This document shows, in pieces, positions 37,634-45,793 of a stretch of DNA of 64,000 nt. The position numbers and the translations under genes were made by a program. The DNA lies in the NCBI GenBank assembly GCA_964599095.1, contig CAZREB010000017.1, forward strand, positions 48,789 to 112,788, given 5' to 3'. The notes below the pieces were generated by a model. The model had not been told where the DNA came from. It searched no databases and saw only the letters and a program-made list of their open reading frames with translations. Source of the DNA: SZAS-79 sp964599095. GTDB taxonomy: Bacteria > Pseudomonadota > Gammaproteobacteria > Burkholderiales > SG8-39. Positions within the stretch are counted from its first letter, which is position 1. Every line of letters starts with the position of its first letter.

Positions 37634-37710
37634 CACGTAGTCCGCATCAGATCGCCTGCATCGCATTGCGCGCATCACGTCGCTGCATCACATTGCCGCA
37701 TCACATTGCC
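37630..37710. repeat. Six imperfect tandem copies of a 13-14 bp unit at the amgK start
   Basis: Units on the plus strand run 37630-37643, 37644-37657, 37658-37671, 37672-37684, 37685-37697 and 37698-37710. The last two are identical (GCATCACATTGCC); the others differ at a few bases, and the first three are 14 bases long. Read on the minus strand, most units end in a TGATG string, so the array supplies repeated start codons in different frames for amgK. It lies in the divergent lptD/amgK promoter region. Confidence 0.85.
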
Positions 37711-37767
37711 ATTACGCGTGAATTGTGCGATTTTAGCAGCCCGGATTTCTTCCTCGCCCAGCCCCAC

Positions 37768-40050
37768 ATGCAGATCTTCCCGGCGCGCCTGGCGGCGCTC
37801 CCCGCGGTGTGTTTCGCCATGTGGTGCACCGCCTACTCCGGCGCCTTGCTGGCGCAGGCGGCTGCGTCGTCCCCGGCCCTGCAGGAGAAAGGCCCGACCC
37901 GGATCGACGCCGAGCGCATAGACGGCGTCATGGACATCGAAGTGTCCGCGAGCGGGAAGGCCGAGCTCAGGCAGGACGAAATGACGATCTTCGGTGAGCG
38001 CATCAAGCTGAACCAGGAGTTCGGCCGCATCGACGCCGAAGGCGGGGTGAGGATGGAACTCGGCGTCGACCGGTTTTCCGGCTCGCAGCTGCGGTTCGAG
38101 CCCGAAGCCGGCACCGGCGTCCTCGAAGACCCGGTGTTCGCGATCCGCGGCGGCAACAAGCCGGCGCGCGGCAAGGCGGCGCGCATCGATTTCCTCGGCA
38201 AGGACCGCTATGCGATCCGCGACGGTTCGTTCACGACCTGCGCGCCCGGCAAGGACGACTGGCTGATCCGGGCAAAGTCGCTCGAGCTCGACTACGAGGA
38301 CCAATCGGCAACGGTGCGCGACGGCGAGCTGCGGTTCCTCGACCACACGATCGCCTACCTGCCGTGGATGACTTTCCCGCTGGAGAAGGGGCGCAAGAGC
38401 GGGTTCCTCGCGCCGGGCTACACGCAGTCGACGCGCAGCGGACTTGAACTGAGCATGCCTTACTATTGGAACATCTCGCCCGAGAAGGACGCGACGATCA
38501 CGCCGAGGTATCTGAGCAAGCGCGGCATGCAGCTGCAGTCCGAGTTCCGTTACCTCGACCGCAGCTATACCGGCACCGCGAGCCTGGAGTATCTGCCCGA
38601 CGACAAGCGCGCGGGCCGCAACCGCTACGGCATGTCGCTCTACCACCAGCAGACCTTCTCGCCGAACCTGTTCGGCCGGCTCGACCTGAACCGCGTCTCG
38701 GACAGCCGATACTTCGTCGACCTGTTCTCGAAGGTGCGGCAGACCTCGCAGGCGACGGCCCAGCGCGAGGGCTTCCTCCAGTACAACGGCGACAGCTACT
38801 GGGTGCAGGGGCGCATCCAGCGGTTCCAGACGCTGCAGGACCCGCTCGCCCCGATCGTCAGCCCGTACCAGCGCGTGCCGCAGATCTCCTTCGGCACATG
38901 GAAGAACGAGGTTGCCGGGTTTGCCGATTTCGCGCTGCCGGCGGAGTTTGCGCGCTTCACGCACTCGACGCTCGTCGAAGGCACGCGGATCAAGGCCGAC
39001 CCGACGATCTCGGTGCCGTACCTGACCCCGGGCTTTTTCTTCACGCCGAAGGCCGGCGTGCATTCTTCGTCCTACAACCTCGACCGGACCGCGGTCGGCC
39101 AGGCCGACCGGCAAAGCGTGACCGTGCCGTGGATGAGCTTCGACAGCGGGTTGGTGTTCGAGCGGCCGGTCAGCCTGTCGGGCCGCGAATACACGCAGAC
39201 GCTCGAGCCGCGGGTGTACTACCTGCGGGCCGCCTACCGCAACCAGGACAACATCCCGCTGTTCGACACGGCGCTTGCCGACTTCAACTACACCCAGCTC
39301 TTCAGCGAAAACCGGTTTGCCGGGGGCGACCGTTTCGGGGACGCCAACCAGGTCACCGTCGCAGCCACTTCGCGGCTGCTGTTCCCGAGCGGGCAGGAGT
39401 TCCTGCGCGCGACCATCGGCCAGCGCTTCTACTTCAACGACGAGCGCGTCGGTCTCACGCCCGGCGGGGTGGCGACGTCGACGACCCCGGCCACGCCGCT
39501 GCGCACATTCGGGCAGTCGGATTTGCTCGCCTCGGTGGGCGCGCGCATCGCCCAGCACTGGAATTTCGATTCGACGATCCAGTACAACGCCCGCCTCGGA
39601 CAGACCGACCGGGCCGGCATCAACCTGCGTTATTCGCCGGAGTTCGCAAAATTCATCAACCTGGGCTACCGGTTCACGCGCGACGCGCTCAACCCGATCG
39701 ACCAGGTCGACCTGTCGGGCCAGTGGCCGATCAGGCAGGGCTGGTACGCGGTCGGCCGCTACAACTATTCCTTCCAGGACGGGCGCCTGCTGGAGGGCGT
39801 GGGCGGCCTCGAATACAATGCGGGCTGCTGGGTGGTGCGCTTCGTGGTCCAGCGCCTGCAGGTCGCGACCCAGCTGGCGTCGACCTCCTATTACGTGCAG
39901 CTCGAGTTGAACGATCTGGCCCAGATCGGGTCAGATCCCTTCGACTTGCTGAAGCGCGCGGTCCCCGGCTATACGGCAACCAACACGCGTACCGACCAGC
40001 CGCTGCCCGCCGCCCTGCAGCGCAGACTCCCTTTCGAGCAGGTGTACTGA
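37768..40050 (+). CDS. lptD: LPS-assembly outer-membrane protein LptD
   Basis: LptD is the beta-barrel that inserts lipopolysaccharide into the outer leaflet. The 760-residue protein has a signal peptide (about 1-35), an N-terminal OstA-type beta-jellyroll (about 40-200), and a large barrel domain rich in alternating aromatic strands, with PRYLSKRGMQLQSEFRYLDRSY typical. Cysteines after the signal are only in TTCAPGK and AGCWVV, fewer than the four of E. coli, so a simpler disulfide pattern is likely. It overlaps no neighbour and is followed by surA after four bases. Confidence 0.95.
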   Translation: MQIFPARLAALPAVCFAMWCTAYSGALLAQAAASSPALQEKGPTRIDAERIDGVMDIEVSASGKAELRQDEMTIFGERIKLNQEFGRIDAEGGVRMELGVDRFSGSQLRFEPEAGTGVLEDPVFAIRGGNKPARGKAARIDFLGKDRYAIRDGSFTTCAPGKDDWLIRAKSLELDYEDQSATVRDGELRFLDHTIAYLPWMTFPLEKGRKSGFLAPGYTQSTRSGLELSMPYYWNISPEKDATITPRYLSKRGMQLQSEFRYLDRSYTGTASLEYLPDDKRAGRNRYGMSLYHQQTFSPNLFGRLDLNRVSDSRYFVDLFSKVRQTSQATAQREGFLQYNGDSYWVQGRIQRFQTLQDPLAPIVSPYQRVPQISFGTWKNEVAGFADFALPAEFARFTHSTLVEGTRIKADPTISVPYLTPGFFFTPKAGVHSSSYNLDRTAVGQADRQSVTVPWMSFDSGLVFERPVSLSGREYTQTLEPRVYYLRAAYRNQDNIPLFDTALADFNYTQLFSENRFAGGDRFGDANQVTVAATSRLLFPSGQEFLRATIGQRFYFNDERVGLTPGGVATSTTPATPLRTFGQSDLLASVGARIAQHWNFDSTIQYNARLGQTDRAGINLRYSPEFAKFINLGYRFTRDALNPIDQVDLSGQWPIRQGWYAVGRYNYSFQDGRLLEGVGGLEYNAGCWVVRFVVQRLQVATQLASTSYYVQLELNDLAQIGSDPFDLLKRAVPGYTATNTRTDQPLPAALQRRLPFEQVY

Positions 40051-40054
40051 TTTG

Positions 40055-41374
40055 ATGAACCGACGCATGGCGCCCCTCTGGGCGGTGGCAGCAGTGGTCC
40101 TCGGCATGGTCGCCGGCCCGGCAGGCGCGCAGCGGATATCGCTGGTCGACCGGATCGTCGCCGTGGTCAACAGCGAGGTCGTGACCCAGTCGGAGCTCAC
40201 CGAGAGGATCTCGATCGCCGAGCGCCAGCTGAAACGCCAGAACACGCCGGTACCGGATCCGCGCCAGTTGGAGCGGCAGGTGCTCGAGCGGCTGATCCTC
40301 GAGAAGGCCCAGCTCCAGATGGCGAAGGAAACCGGCCTGCGCGCCGACGAAGTGCAGCTCGACCGCGCACTCGCGAGGATTGCCGAGAACAACAAGATGA
40401 CGCTGGCCGCATTCCGCCAGGCGCTCGAGAAAGACGGCCTCAAGTTCGACCGTTTCCGCGAGGAGATCAGGAACGAGATCATGATCACCCGCCTGCGCGA
40501 AAGGGAGGTCGACGACAAGATCCAGGTGAGCGACAGCGAGATCGACCTGTACATTGCGGAAGCGTCGGGCCCAGGGGCGCCGCTGGGCGATGTCGAGTAC
40601 AACTTCGCGCACGTGCTTCTGCGCCTGCCGGAACAGGCCTCGCCCGAAACGATCCAGGCGGCGCGCGCGCGTGCCGAGCGCGTGATCGCGGAGGCAAAGG
40701 CCGGCGGGGACTTTGCCAAGCTCGCGGCGAGCTACTCGGATGCACCCGATGCGCTCGCCGGCGGCAACATGGGCTGGCGCGCTCACGACAGGCTGCCCGA
40801 AGTGTTCGCCTCGGCATTGAAGGACCTGCGCCCGGGCGAGGTCTCCGCGCCGCTGCGCAGCCCCGCGGGCTTCCATGTGCTGAAGCTGATCGACCGACGC
40901 GGCGGTTCGACGGCGCTCTCCGGCGCGCCGGTTCAGCAGACCCACGCGCGGCACATCCTGATCAAGACCAACGAGGTCGTTTCGGAAAACGACGCGCGCC
41001 GCCGCCTTGCGGACCTGCGCGAGCGAATCGTCAACGGGGCGGACTTCGCAGAGATGGCCCGACTGCAATCCGAGGACAGTACGGCCTCGAAGGGCGGCGA
41101 CCTCGACTGGGTCTACAAGGGCGACACGGTGCCCGAGTTCGAGCGGGCGATGGACGAGTTGAAGCCCGGCGAAATCAGCCAGCCGGTCAAGACCCAGTTC
41201 GGCTACCACCTGATCCAGGTGCTTGCGCGGCGCGTGGCGGACGTGAGCGCCGAGCGGCGCCGGCTCCAGGCCCGGCAGGCGCTGCGCGAGCGCCGCACGG
41301 ACGAGTCCTACCAGGACTGGCTGCGCCAGTTGCGCGACCGTACCTACGTCGAGATCCGACTGGACGACAAGTAG
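40055..41374 (+). CDS. surA: Periplasmic chaperone and peptidyl-prolyl isomerase SurA
   Basis: SurA chaperones outer-membrane proteins, including LptD. The 439-residue protein has a signal peptide (about 1-25), an N-terminal SurA domain (VDRIVAVVNSEVVTQSEL, LILEKAQLQMAKE) and two PpiC parvulin domains. The first begins at YNFAHVLLRLPE and contains AGGNMGWRAHDRLPE. The second begins at QTHARHILIKTNE and contains KGGDLDWVYKGDTVPEFE. The start ATG at 40055 is preferred to the TTG one codon earlier. It sits between lptD and pdxA, the usual order. Confidence 0.96.
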   Translation: MNRRMAPLWAVAAVVLGMVAGPAGAQRISLVDRIVAVVNSEVVTQSELTERISIAERQLKRQNTPVPDPRQLERQVLERLILEKAQLQMAKETGLRADEVQLDRALARIAENNKMTLAAFRQALEKDGLKFDRFREEIRNEIMITRLREREVDDKIQVSDSEIDLYIAEASGPGAPLGDVEYNFAHVLLRLPEQASPETIQAARARAERVIAEAKAGGDFAKLAASYSDAPDALAGGNMGWRAHDRLPEVFASALKDLRPGEVSAPLRSPAGFHVLKLIDRRGGSTALSGAPVQQTHARHILIKTNEVVSENDARRRLADLRERIVNGADFAEMARLQSEDSTASKGGDLDWVYKGDTVPEFERAMDELKPGEISQPVKTQFGYHLIQVLARRVADVSAERRRLQARQALRERRTDESYQDWLRQLRDRTYVEIRLDDK

Positions 41375-41379
41375 GAACA

Positions 41380-41505
41380 GGGGAACCTCCGAGGGCGGTT
41401 CCCCCGTACCCCCTCCCCCACGAGTGAGGCGTAACGTTCGGAGCGGGGGAACCTCGAAGGGCGGTTCCCCCATACCCCGTCACCCGCGAGTGGCGGAGGT
41501 TCCCC
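41380..41505. repeat. Intergenic tandem repeat with hairpin arms, 66-bp period
   Basis: Two about 51-base copies start at 41380 and 41446, 66 bases apart, and match in roughly 41 positions. Each contains inverted arms, GGGGAAC and GTTCCCC, that pair as a hairpin within the copy. A further inverted arm, GGAGGTTCCCCC, lies at 41494-41505 and mirrors the first arm. This resembles short dispersed palindromic elements of GC-rich proteobacteria. It could terminate or stabilise surA mRNA, or separate it from pdxA. Function is inferred. Confidence 0.8.
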
Positions 41506-41536
41506 CGCGGGTGTTCCGCCGCGATAATGGGTGACC

Positions 41537-42529
41537 ATGGGATCGAAGCTGCCAGTCATCGCACTCACCACCGGGGAGCCGGCGGGCATCGGGCCGGACC
41601 TCGCGCTGCAGCTTGCGCGCGCGGCGTTCCCCGCACGGATCGTTGCGATCGGCGATGAGGCGATGCTGGCGGCGCGCGCGCGCAAGCTCGGCCTCGACGT
41701 GCCGATTCGGCGCCATGTCCCGGGCGGCCTGCAGAATCCGGATGCACTCGAAGTCGACCACGTGCCGCTGGCCCGCGAGGCGCGGCCGGGGCAGCTCGAT
41801 CCGGCCAACGGGCCCTATGTGCTGGCGACGCTGGACCGCGCGATCGACGGTTGCCTCCGCGGCGCATTCGACGCCATGGTCACTGCACCGGTGCACAAGG
41901 GCGCGATCAACGACGCCGGCATTCCTTTCACCGGCCACACGGAGTACCTGGCCGCGCGTACCGGCACCGAGCACGTCGTGATGATGCTGGTCGGCGGCGG
42001 CCTGCGCGTGGCGCTCGCGACCACCCATCTGGCGCTTGCCGACGTCCCGAAGGCGATCACGCGCGAAAGCCTTACTGCGACCCTCAGGGTAATCGACGCC
42101 GCGTTCCGCGTGCATTTCGGAATCGCGAGGCCGCGCATCCTGGTGTCGGGCCTGAACCCGCACTGCGGCGAGTCCGGCCACCTGGGCCGCGAGGAGATCG
42201 ACGTCATCGAGCCGGTCATTGCGGCGTTGATTGCCGAAGGGCTCGCGCTCGAGGGCCCGATTCCCGCCGATACCCTGTTCGTGCCCGAGAGGTTGAAGCG
42301 TGGCGACTGCGCATTGGCCATGTTCCACGACCAGGGCCTGCCGGTGCTCAAGTACGCCAGTTTCGGGCACGGCGTCAACGTCACGCTCGGACTGCCCATC
42401 GTGCGCACTTCGGTCGACCACGGCACCGCACTCGACCTCGCCGGCTCCGGCAGAGCCGAAGCCGGCAGCCTGGCCGAAGCCCTGCGGCTGGCGATCGAGA
42501 TCACGCGCGCCGCCCGGCGCCCGGCCTGA
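41537..42529 (+). CDS. pdxA: 4-hydroxythreonine-4-phosphate dehydrogenase PdxA
   Basis: PdxA oxidises 4-phosphohydroxy-L-threonine in pyridoxal-5'-phosphate synthesis. The 330-residue protein has TTGEPAGIGPDLAL, TAPVHKGAINDAGIPFTGHTEYLA with metal-ligand histidines, LNPHCGESGHLGREE, FHDQGLPVLKY and the terminal VDHGTALDLAGSG. The ATG at 41537 is chosen over a GTG two codons earlier. It is co-directional with surA and rsmA. Confidence 0.96.
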   Translation: MGSKLPVIALTTGEPAGIGPDLALQLARAAFPARIVAIGDEAMLAARARKLGLDVPIRRHVPGGLQNPDALEVDHVPLAREARPGQLDPANGPYVLATLDRAIDGCLRGAFDAMVTAPVHKGAINDAGIPFTGHTEYLAARTGTEHVVMMLVGGGLRVALATTHLALADVPKAITRESLTATLRVIDAAFRVHFGIARPRILVSGLNPHCGESGHLGREEIDVIEPVIAALIAEGLALEGPIPADTLFVPERLKRGDCALAMFHDQGLPVLKYASFGHGVNVTLGLPIVRTSVDHGTALDLAGSGRAEAGSLAEALRLAIEITRAARRPA

Positions 42530-42563
42530 GCCGATGGGCGACCCGCCCGGTCACGCGAACCGC

Positions 42564-43361
42564 ATGCCCCACATCCCGCGCAAGCGCTTCGGCCAGCACT
42601 TCCTGCACGACCCGCACTACCTGTCGCGCATCATCGAGGCGATCGACCCGCAGCCAAGCGACGCCCTGGTCGAGATCGGTCCCGGCGAAGGCGCGCTCAC
42701 GCGCCCGTTGCTCGAGCGCGTGCCGGCGCTCACTGCGATAGAGATCGACCGGGACCTCGCCGCGGCACTGTCGGCGCAGTTCGCGCCGGAGCGGCTGAAC
42801 GTGATCGTGGCCGATGCGCTCGATTTCGATTTCGGCAGCCTGCCGGCCGGGCTTCGTGTCGTCGGGAACCTGCCTTACAACGTTTCGACGCCGCTGCTGT
42901 TCCACCTGGCGGGGTTTGCCACCCGGGTGCGCGACATGCACTTCATGCTGCAACTCGAAGTGGTCGAGCGCATGGCGGCGGCCCATTCCACGCCGGCGTA
43001 CGGGCGGCTGTCCGTGATGCTGCAGCGCCGGTTCAGGATCCAGAGGCTCTTCAAGGTGCCGCCGGGTGCATTCCGCCCGCCGCCCAAGGTCGAGTCTGCG
43101 GTCGTGAGGCTGACGCCGCTGCCTGCCGAGAGCCTCGCGCCGGTAGACGAGAAGATCTTTGCCACCGTGGTCACGCGCGCCTTCGGGGCGCGCAGGAAGA
43201 CGCTGCGCAATGCGCTCGCCTCGCTGATCGGCGCCGCCGGACTTGAGCGGCTGGGCATCGACCCGGGCCTGAGGCCGGAGAACCTGGCACCCGTGGATTA
43301 TATCAAAATTGCTATTTCAATTAGCCCGGAAGCCGCGCAGATATTGAATCCGCAGGAATGA
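42564..43361 (+). CDS. rsmA: 16S rRNA dimethyladenosine transferase RsmA (KsgA)
   Basis: RsmA dimethylates two adjacent adenosines near the 3' end of 16S rRNA. The 265-residue protein has RKRFGQHFLHD, VEIGPGEGALTRPLLE (SAM site), VVGNLPYNVSTPLLF catalytic motif and the VTRAFGARRKTLRNAL C-terminal segment. An in-frame ATG at 42534 would add ten residues and start four bases after the pdxA stop; neither start has a strong ribosome site. The gene is convergent with gloA, 10 bases away. Confidence 0.95.
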   Translation: MPHIPRKRFGQHFLHDPHYLSRIIEAIDPQPSDALVEIGPGEGALTRPLLERVPALTAIEIDRDLAAALSAQFAPERLNVIVADALDFDFGSLPAGLRVVGNLPYNVSTPLLFHLAGFATRVRDMHFMLQLEVVERMAAAHSTPAYGRLSVMLQRRFRIQRLFKVPPGAFRPPPKVESAVVRLTPLPAESLAPVDEKIFATVVTRAFGARRKTLRNALASLIGAAGLERLGIDPGLRPENLAPVDYIKIAISISPEAAQILNPQE

Positions 43362-43371
43362 ATGTCCCAAA

Positions 43372-43761
43372 TTACCGGGGCTTTCTTTCGATGAACTCGA
43401 TCTTGTAGCCGTCCGGGTCCTCGACGAAGGCGATCATCGTCGTGCCGAACTTGACCGGGCCGGGCTCACGGGTCACCTTGCCGCCGCCGGCGCGCACCTG
43501 GTCGCAGGCCTTGACGACATCCGGCACCTCGATCGCGAGGTGGCCGAACCCACTGCCGAGGTCGTACTTCTCGGTGCCGTAGTTGTAGGTCAGCTCGATC
43601 ACCGTGCTGTCCGACTCCTCGCCGTAGCCGACGAAGGCGAGGGTGTACCTGCCGTCGGGCACGTCGCGCTGGCGCAACACGCGCATGCCCAGCACTTTGG
43701 TATAGAAGCCGATCGACCGCTCGAGATCGCCTACGCGAAGCATCGTGTGCAGGAACCGCAT
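43372..43761 (-). CDS. gloA: Lactoylglutathione lyase (glyoxalase I)
   Basis: GloA isomerises the hemithioacetal of methylglyoxal and glutathione. The 129-residue protein has MLRVGDLERSIGFYTKVLGM, VIELTYNYGTEKY, GFGHLAIEVPD and FVEDPDGYKIEFIE, which include the H-E-H-E metal ligands. A GAGGA ribosome site precedes the ATG. It follows the YgjP-like gene by 9 bases at the end of the long minus-strand run. Confidence 0.96.
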   Translation of the reverse strand: MRFLHTMLRVGDLERSIGFYTKVLGMRVLRQRDVPDGRYTLAFVGYGEESDSTVIELTYNYGTEKYDLGSGFGHLAIEVPDVVKACDQVRAGGGKVTREPGPVKFGTTMIAFVEDPDGYKIEFIERKPR

Positions 43762-43770
43762 GGTGTGTCC

Positions 43771-44541
43771 TCAGAAGATGGGCAGGGCCGCCGCCGCGAG
43801 GTCGAGCTCGTGGCGCGCGGAGCGGCAGTCAGGATACAGCGACTCCACCACTTTCCAGAAGCGGGGCGAGTGGTTCAGCTCGACCAGGTGCGCGACCTCG
43901 TGCGCGACCACGTAGTCCGCGAGCGTCGGCGCCACGTGCACCAGCCGCCAAGACAGCCGGATCCGCCCGTCCTGGGTGCATACGCCCCATTGGGTGCGGG
44001 CGTTCGAGAGGCCGACGCGCGGTTCCGGCAATCCGAGCAGGGACGCGTAGTGGGCCGCGCGCGGCGCAAGCTGTTCGAGCGCGTGTGCCTTGAGCCACCG
44101 GACCAGCTCGACCTTCACGCGGGAGTGCTCGTGCGGATTGCGCAGGCTCAGGCGCAGCCGGTCGCCGGACACCTCGACGCGCTTTGCGCCTTGCGCCAGT
44201 TCGAGCACCAGGGTGCGACCGCGTACCGGGATGGCTTCGCCGGACACGCCGGCGACCCGGGCCGGCCGGCCGGCCTTCGACCACTCGTCGAGCTTGGCGA
44301 GGATCCAGCGCGACTTCTCGATCAGGAATTTTTCGACCTCGACCCAAGGGGCGTAGTGGGGTGCCGCCACCGCCAGGCCGTTCGCGTCCACCGAAATGCC
44401 GATCGTGCGCCTGCGCGAGCGCGCAAAGCGGAATGCGACGATGCGCGGGCCAAGCTGCACCAGGCGGCGCGTGCCGGGCGCCTCACGCGCCTCGCCTTCG
44501 GCGTCCGGCCCGAACAGGGTCAGTTGCTGCGGGGCGGACAC
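43771..44541 (-). CDS. YgjP-like (DUF45, SprT-type) metallopeptidase
   Basis: The 256-residue protein has the family motif YVVAHEVAHLVELNHSPRFW, with HExxH zinc ligands and a third histidine, preceded by LSNARTQWGVCT and RIRLSWRLVH. No substrate is established for the family. The start is a GTG at 44541, inside the last codons of plsC (22-base overlap), chosen because the frame upstream of it is the plsC coding region. The whole minus-strand run from glyQ ends at gloA. Confidence 0.85.
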   Translation of the reverse strand: MSAPQQLTLFGPDAEGEAREAPGTRRLVQLGPRIVAFRFARSRRRTIGISVDANGLAVAAPHYAPWVEVEKFLIEKSRWILAKLDEWSKAGRPARVAGVSGEAIPVRGRTLVLELAQGAKRVEVSGDRLRLSLRNPHEHSRVKVELVRWLKAHALEQLAPRAAHYASLLGLPEPRVGLSNARTQWGVCTQDGRIRLSWRLVHVAPTLADYVVAHEVAHLVELNHSPRFWKVVESLYPDCRSARHELDLAAAALPIF

Positions 44542-45239
44542 AGCTCTTCCTGTTGCGCTTCGATCCAGCGTTCCACTTCGGCACTCACTTCGGCCGGGTC
44601 GCGCCCTTCGGTGGTGATCGCGGGGCCGATGCGCATCGTGATCGTGCCGGGATGCTTGAGGAATGCATTCTTCGGCCAGTAGAGGCCGGCGTTGTGCGCT
44701 ACCGGCACGACGGGGGCAGCCGTCTGCACCGCGAGCCATGCGCCGCCAGGCTGGTATTTCCTGCGAGTGCCCGGCTTCACGCGGGTGCCTTCCGGAAAAA
44801 TCACGACCCAGAATCCTTGCAAGATCCGTTCCTTGCCCAGGCGTGCGAGCCGGCGCAGGGCCGCGCGGCCCTTCGAGCGGTCGATCGCGATCGGGCTCAT
44901 CATCGCCAGCCCCCAGCCGAAGAACGGGAGCCACAGCAACTCCCGCTTGAGCACGTGGACCTGCGGAGGGAACACCGTCTGGAAGGCCAGCGTCTCCCAG
45001 GCCGACTGGTGCTTGGACAGGATCACGCTGGGGCGCGCCGGCAGGTTCTCGCGGCCCTCCACCCGGTAGTCGAGGTTGCAGACGATGCGGGCGACCGCAA
45101 GCATGATTTTCGACCACCCGGAAATCACCCGGTAGCGCCCCATTCGGGAAAGCGGGAACGTCAGCACCGACAGGAATGCGTACGGGATGGTGACGACCAC
45201 GAGCGCGGCGGCAAAGAGCGCCGAGCGCAGGAAAATCAT
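44520..45239 (-). CDS. plsC: 1-acyl-sn-glycerol-3-phosphate acyltransferase PlsC
   Basis: PlsC adds the second acyl chain to make phosphatidic acid at the inner membrane. The 239-residue protein has an N-terminal membrane helix and the acyltransferase blocks: KHQSAWET (an H-X4-E form of the usual H-X4-D), VHVLKRELLWLPFFG, and VIFPEGTRVKPG. The ATG overlaps the gmhB stop (ATGA). The altered acid in block I is common in close relatives as far as I recall, so activity is still expected. Confidence 0.92.
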   Translation of the reverse strand: MIFLRSALFAAALVVVTIPYAFLSVLTFPLSRMGRYRVISGWSKIMLAVARIVCNLDYRVEGRENLPARPSVILSKHQSAWETLAFQTVFPPQVHVLKRELLWLPFFGWGLAMMSPIAIDRSKGRAALRRLARLGKERILQGFWVVIFPEGTRVKPGTRRKYQPGGAWLAVQTAAPVVPVAHNAGLYWPKNAFLKHPGTITMRIGPAITTEGRDPAEVSAEVERWIEAQQEELCPPRSN

Positions 45240-45793
45240 GCGGTCCGGTGCTCCTGGCGCTGTTCGAGGAGGTGCGCGGCAAAGGCGGCGAGGTCGGCAT
45301 ACACTTCGGTGCCGGCCGGCAGGCTGCCTGCCTCGCGCGTCTTGCGGCCCTTGCCGGTCAGCACGAGGACCGGGCGCGCCCCGGCCGAGACGGCCGCCTG
45401 CAGGTCCTTGAGCGAGTCGCCGACGAAATGCACGCCGGCCAACGAAATGTTCAGCCGCCGCTCGATCGCCAACAGCATCCCGGGTTTCGGCTTCCGGCAG
45501 GCGCAGCCCGCGTCGGCGGCGTGCGGGCAGAAGAAGATCGCCTCGATGCGCCCGCCGGCCTGGATGACCGCCTTGTGCATGACGTCGTGGATCGCGTTGA
45601 GCGTGCTGGTGTCGAACAGGCCGCGCGCGATGCCCGACTGGTTGGTCGCCACCACGATGCGCCAGCCCGCCTGGGTCAGGCGCGCGATCGCCTCGATGCT
45701 GCCCTTGACCGGCTTCCACTCCGCGGGCGACTTGATGTACTGGTCGCTGTCGTGGTTGATCACGCCATCGCGGTCGAGCATCAGGAGTTTCAT
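45236..45793 (-). CDS. gmhB: D-glycero-beta-D-manno-heptose-1,7-bisphosphate 7-phosphatase
   Basis: GmhB dephosphorylates heptose-1,7-bisphosphate on the way to ADP-heptose for LPS. The 185-residue HAD enzyme has MLDRDGVIN with both catalytic aspartates, VVATNQSGIARG, the zinc-binding FFCPHAADAGCACRKPKPGML and FVGDSLKDLQAA. It overlaps glyS upstream and plsC downstream by ATGA junctions, the common betaproteobacterial order. Confidence 0.94.
   Translation of the reverse strand: MKLLMLDRDGVINHDSDQYIKSPAEWKPVKGSIEAIARLTQAGWRIVVATNQSGIARGLFDTSTLNAIHDVMHKAVIQAGGRIEAIFFCPHAADAGCACRKPKPGMLLAIERRLNISLAGVHFVGDSLKDLQAAVSAGARPVLVLTGKGRKTREAGSLPAGTEVYADLAAFAAHLLEQRQEHRTA

Noticed and set aside
37675..39558. 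627-codon open frame opposite lptD
   Set aside because: Shadow of lptD on the other strand; no family-like sequence and no ribosome site.
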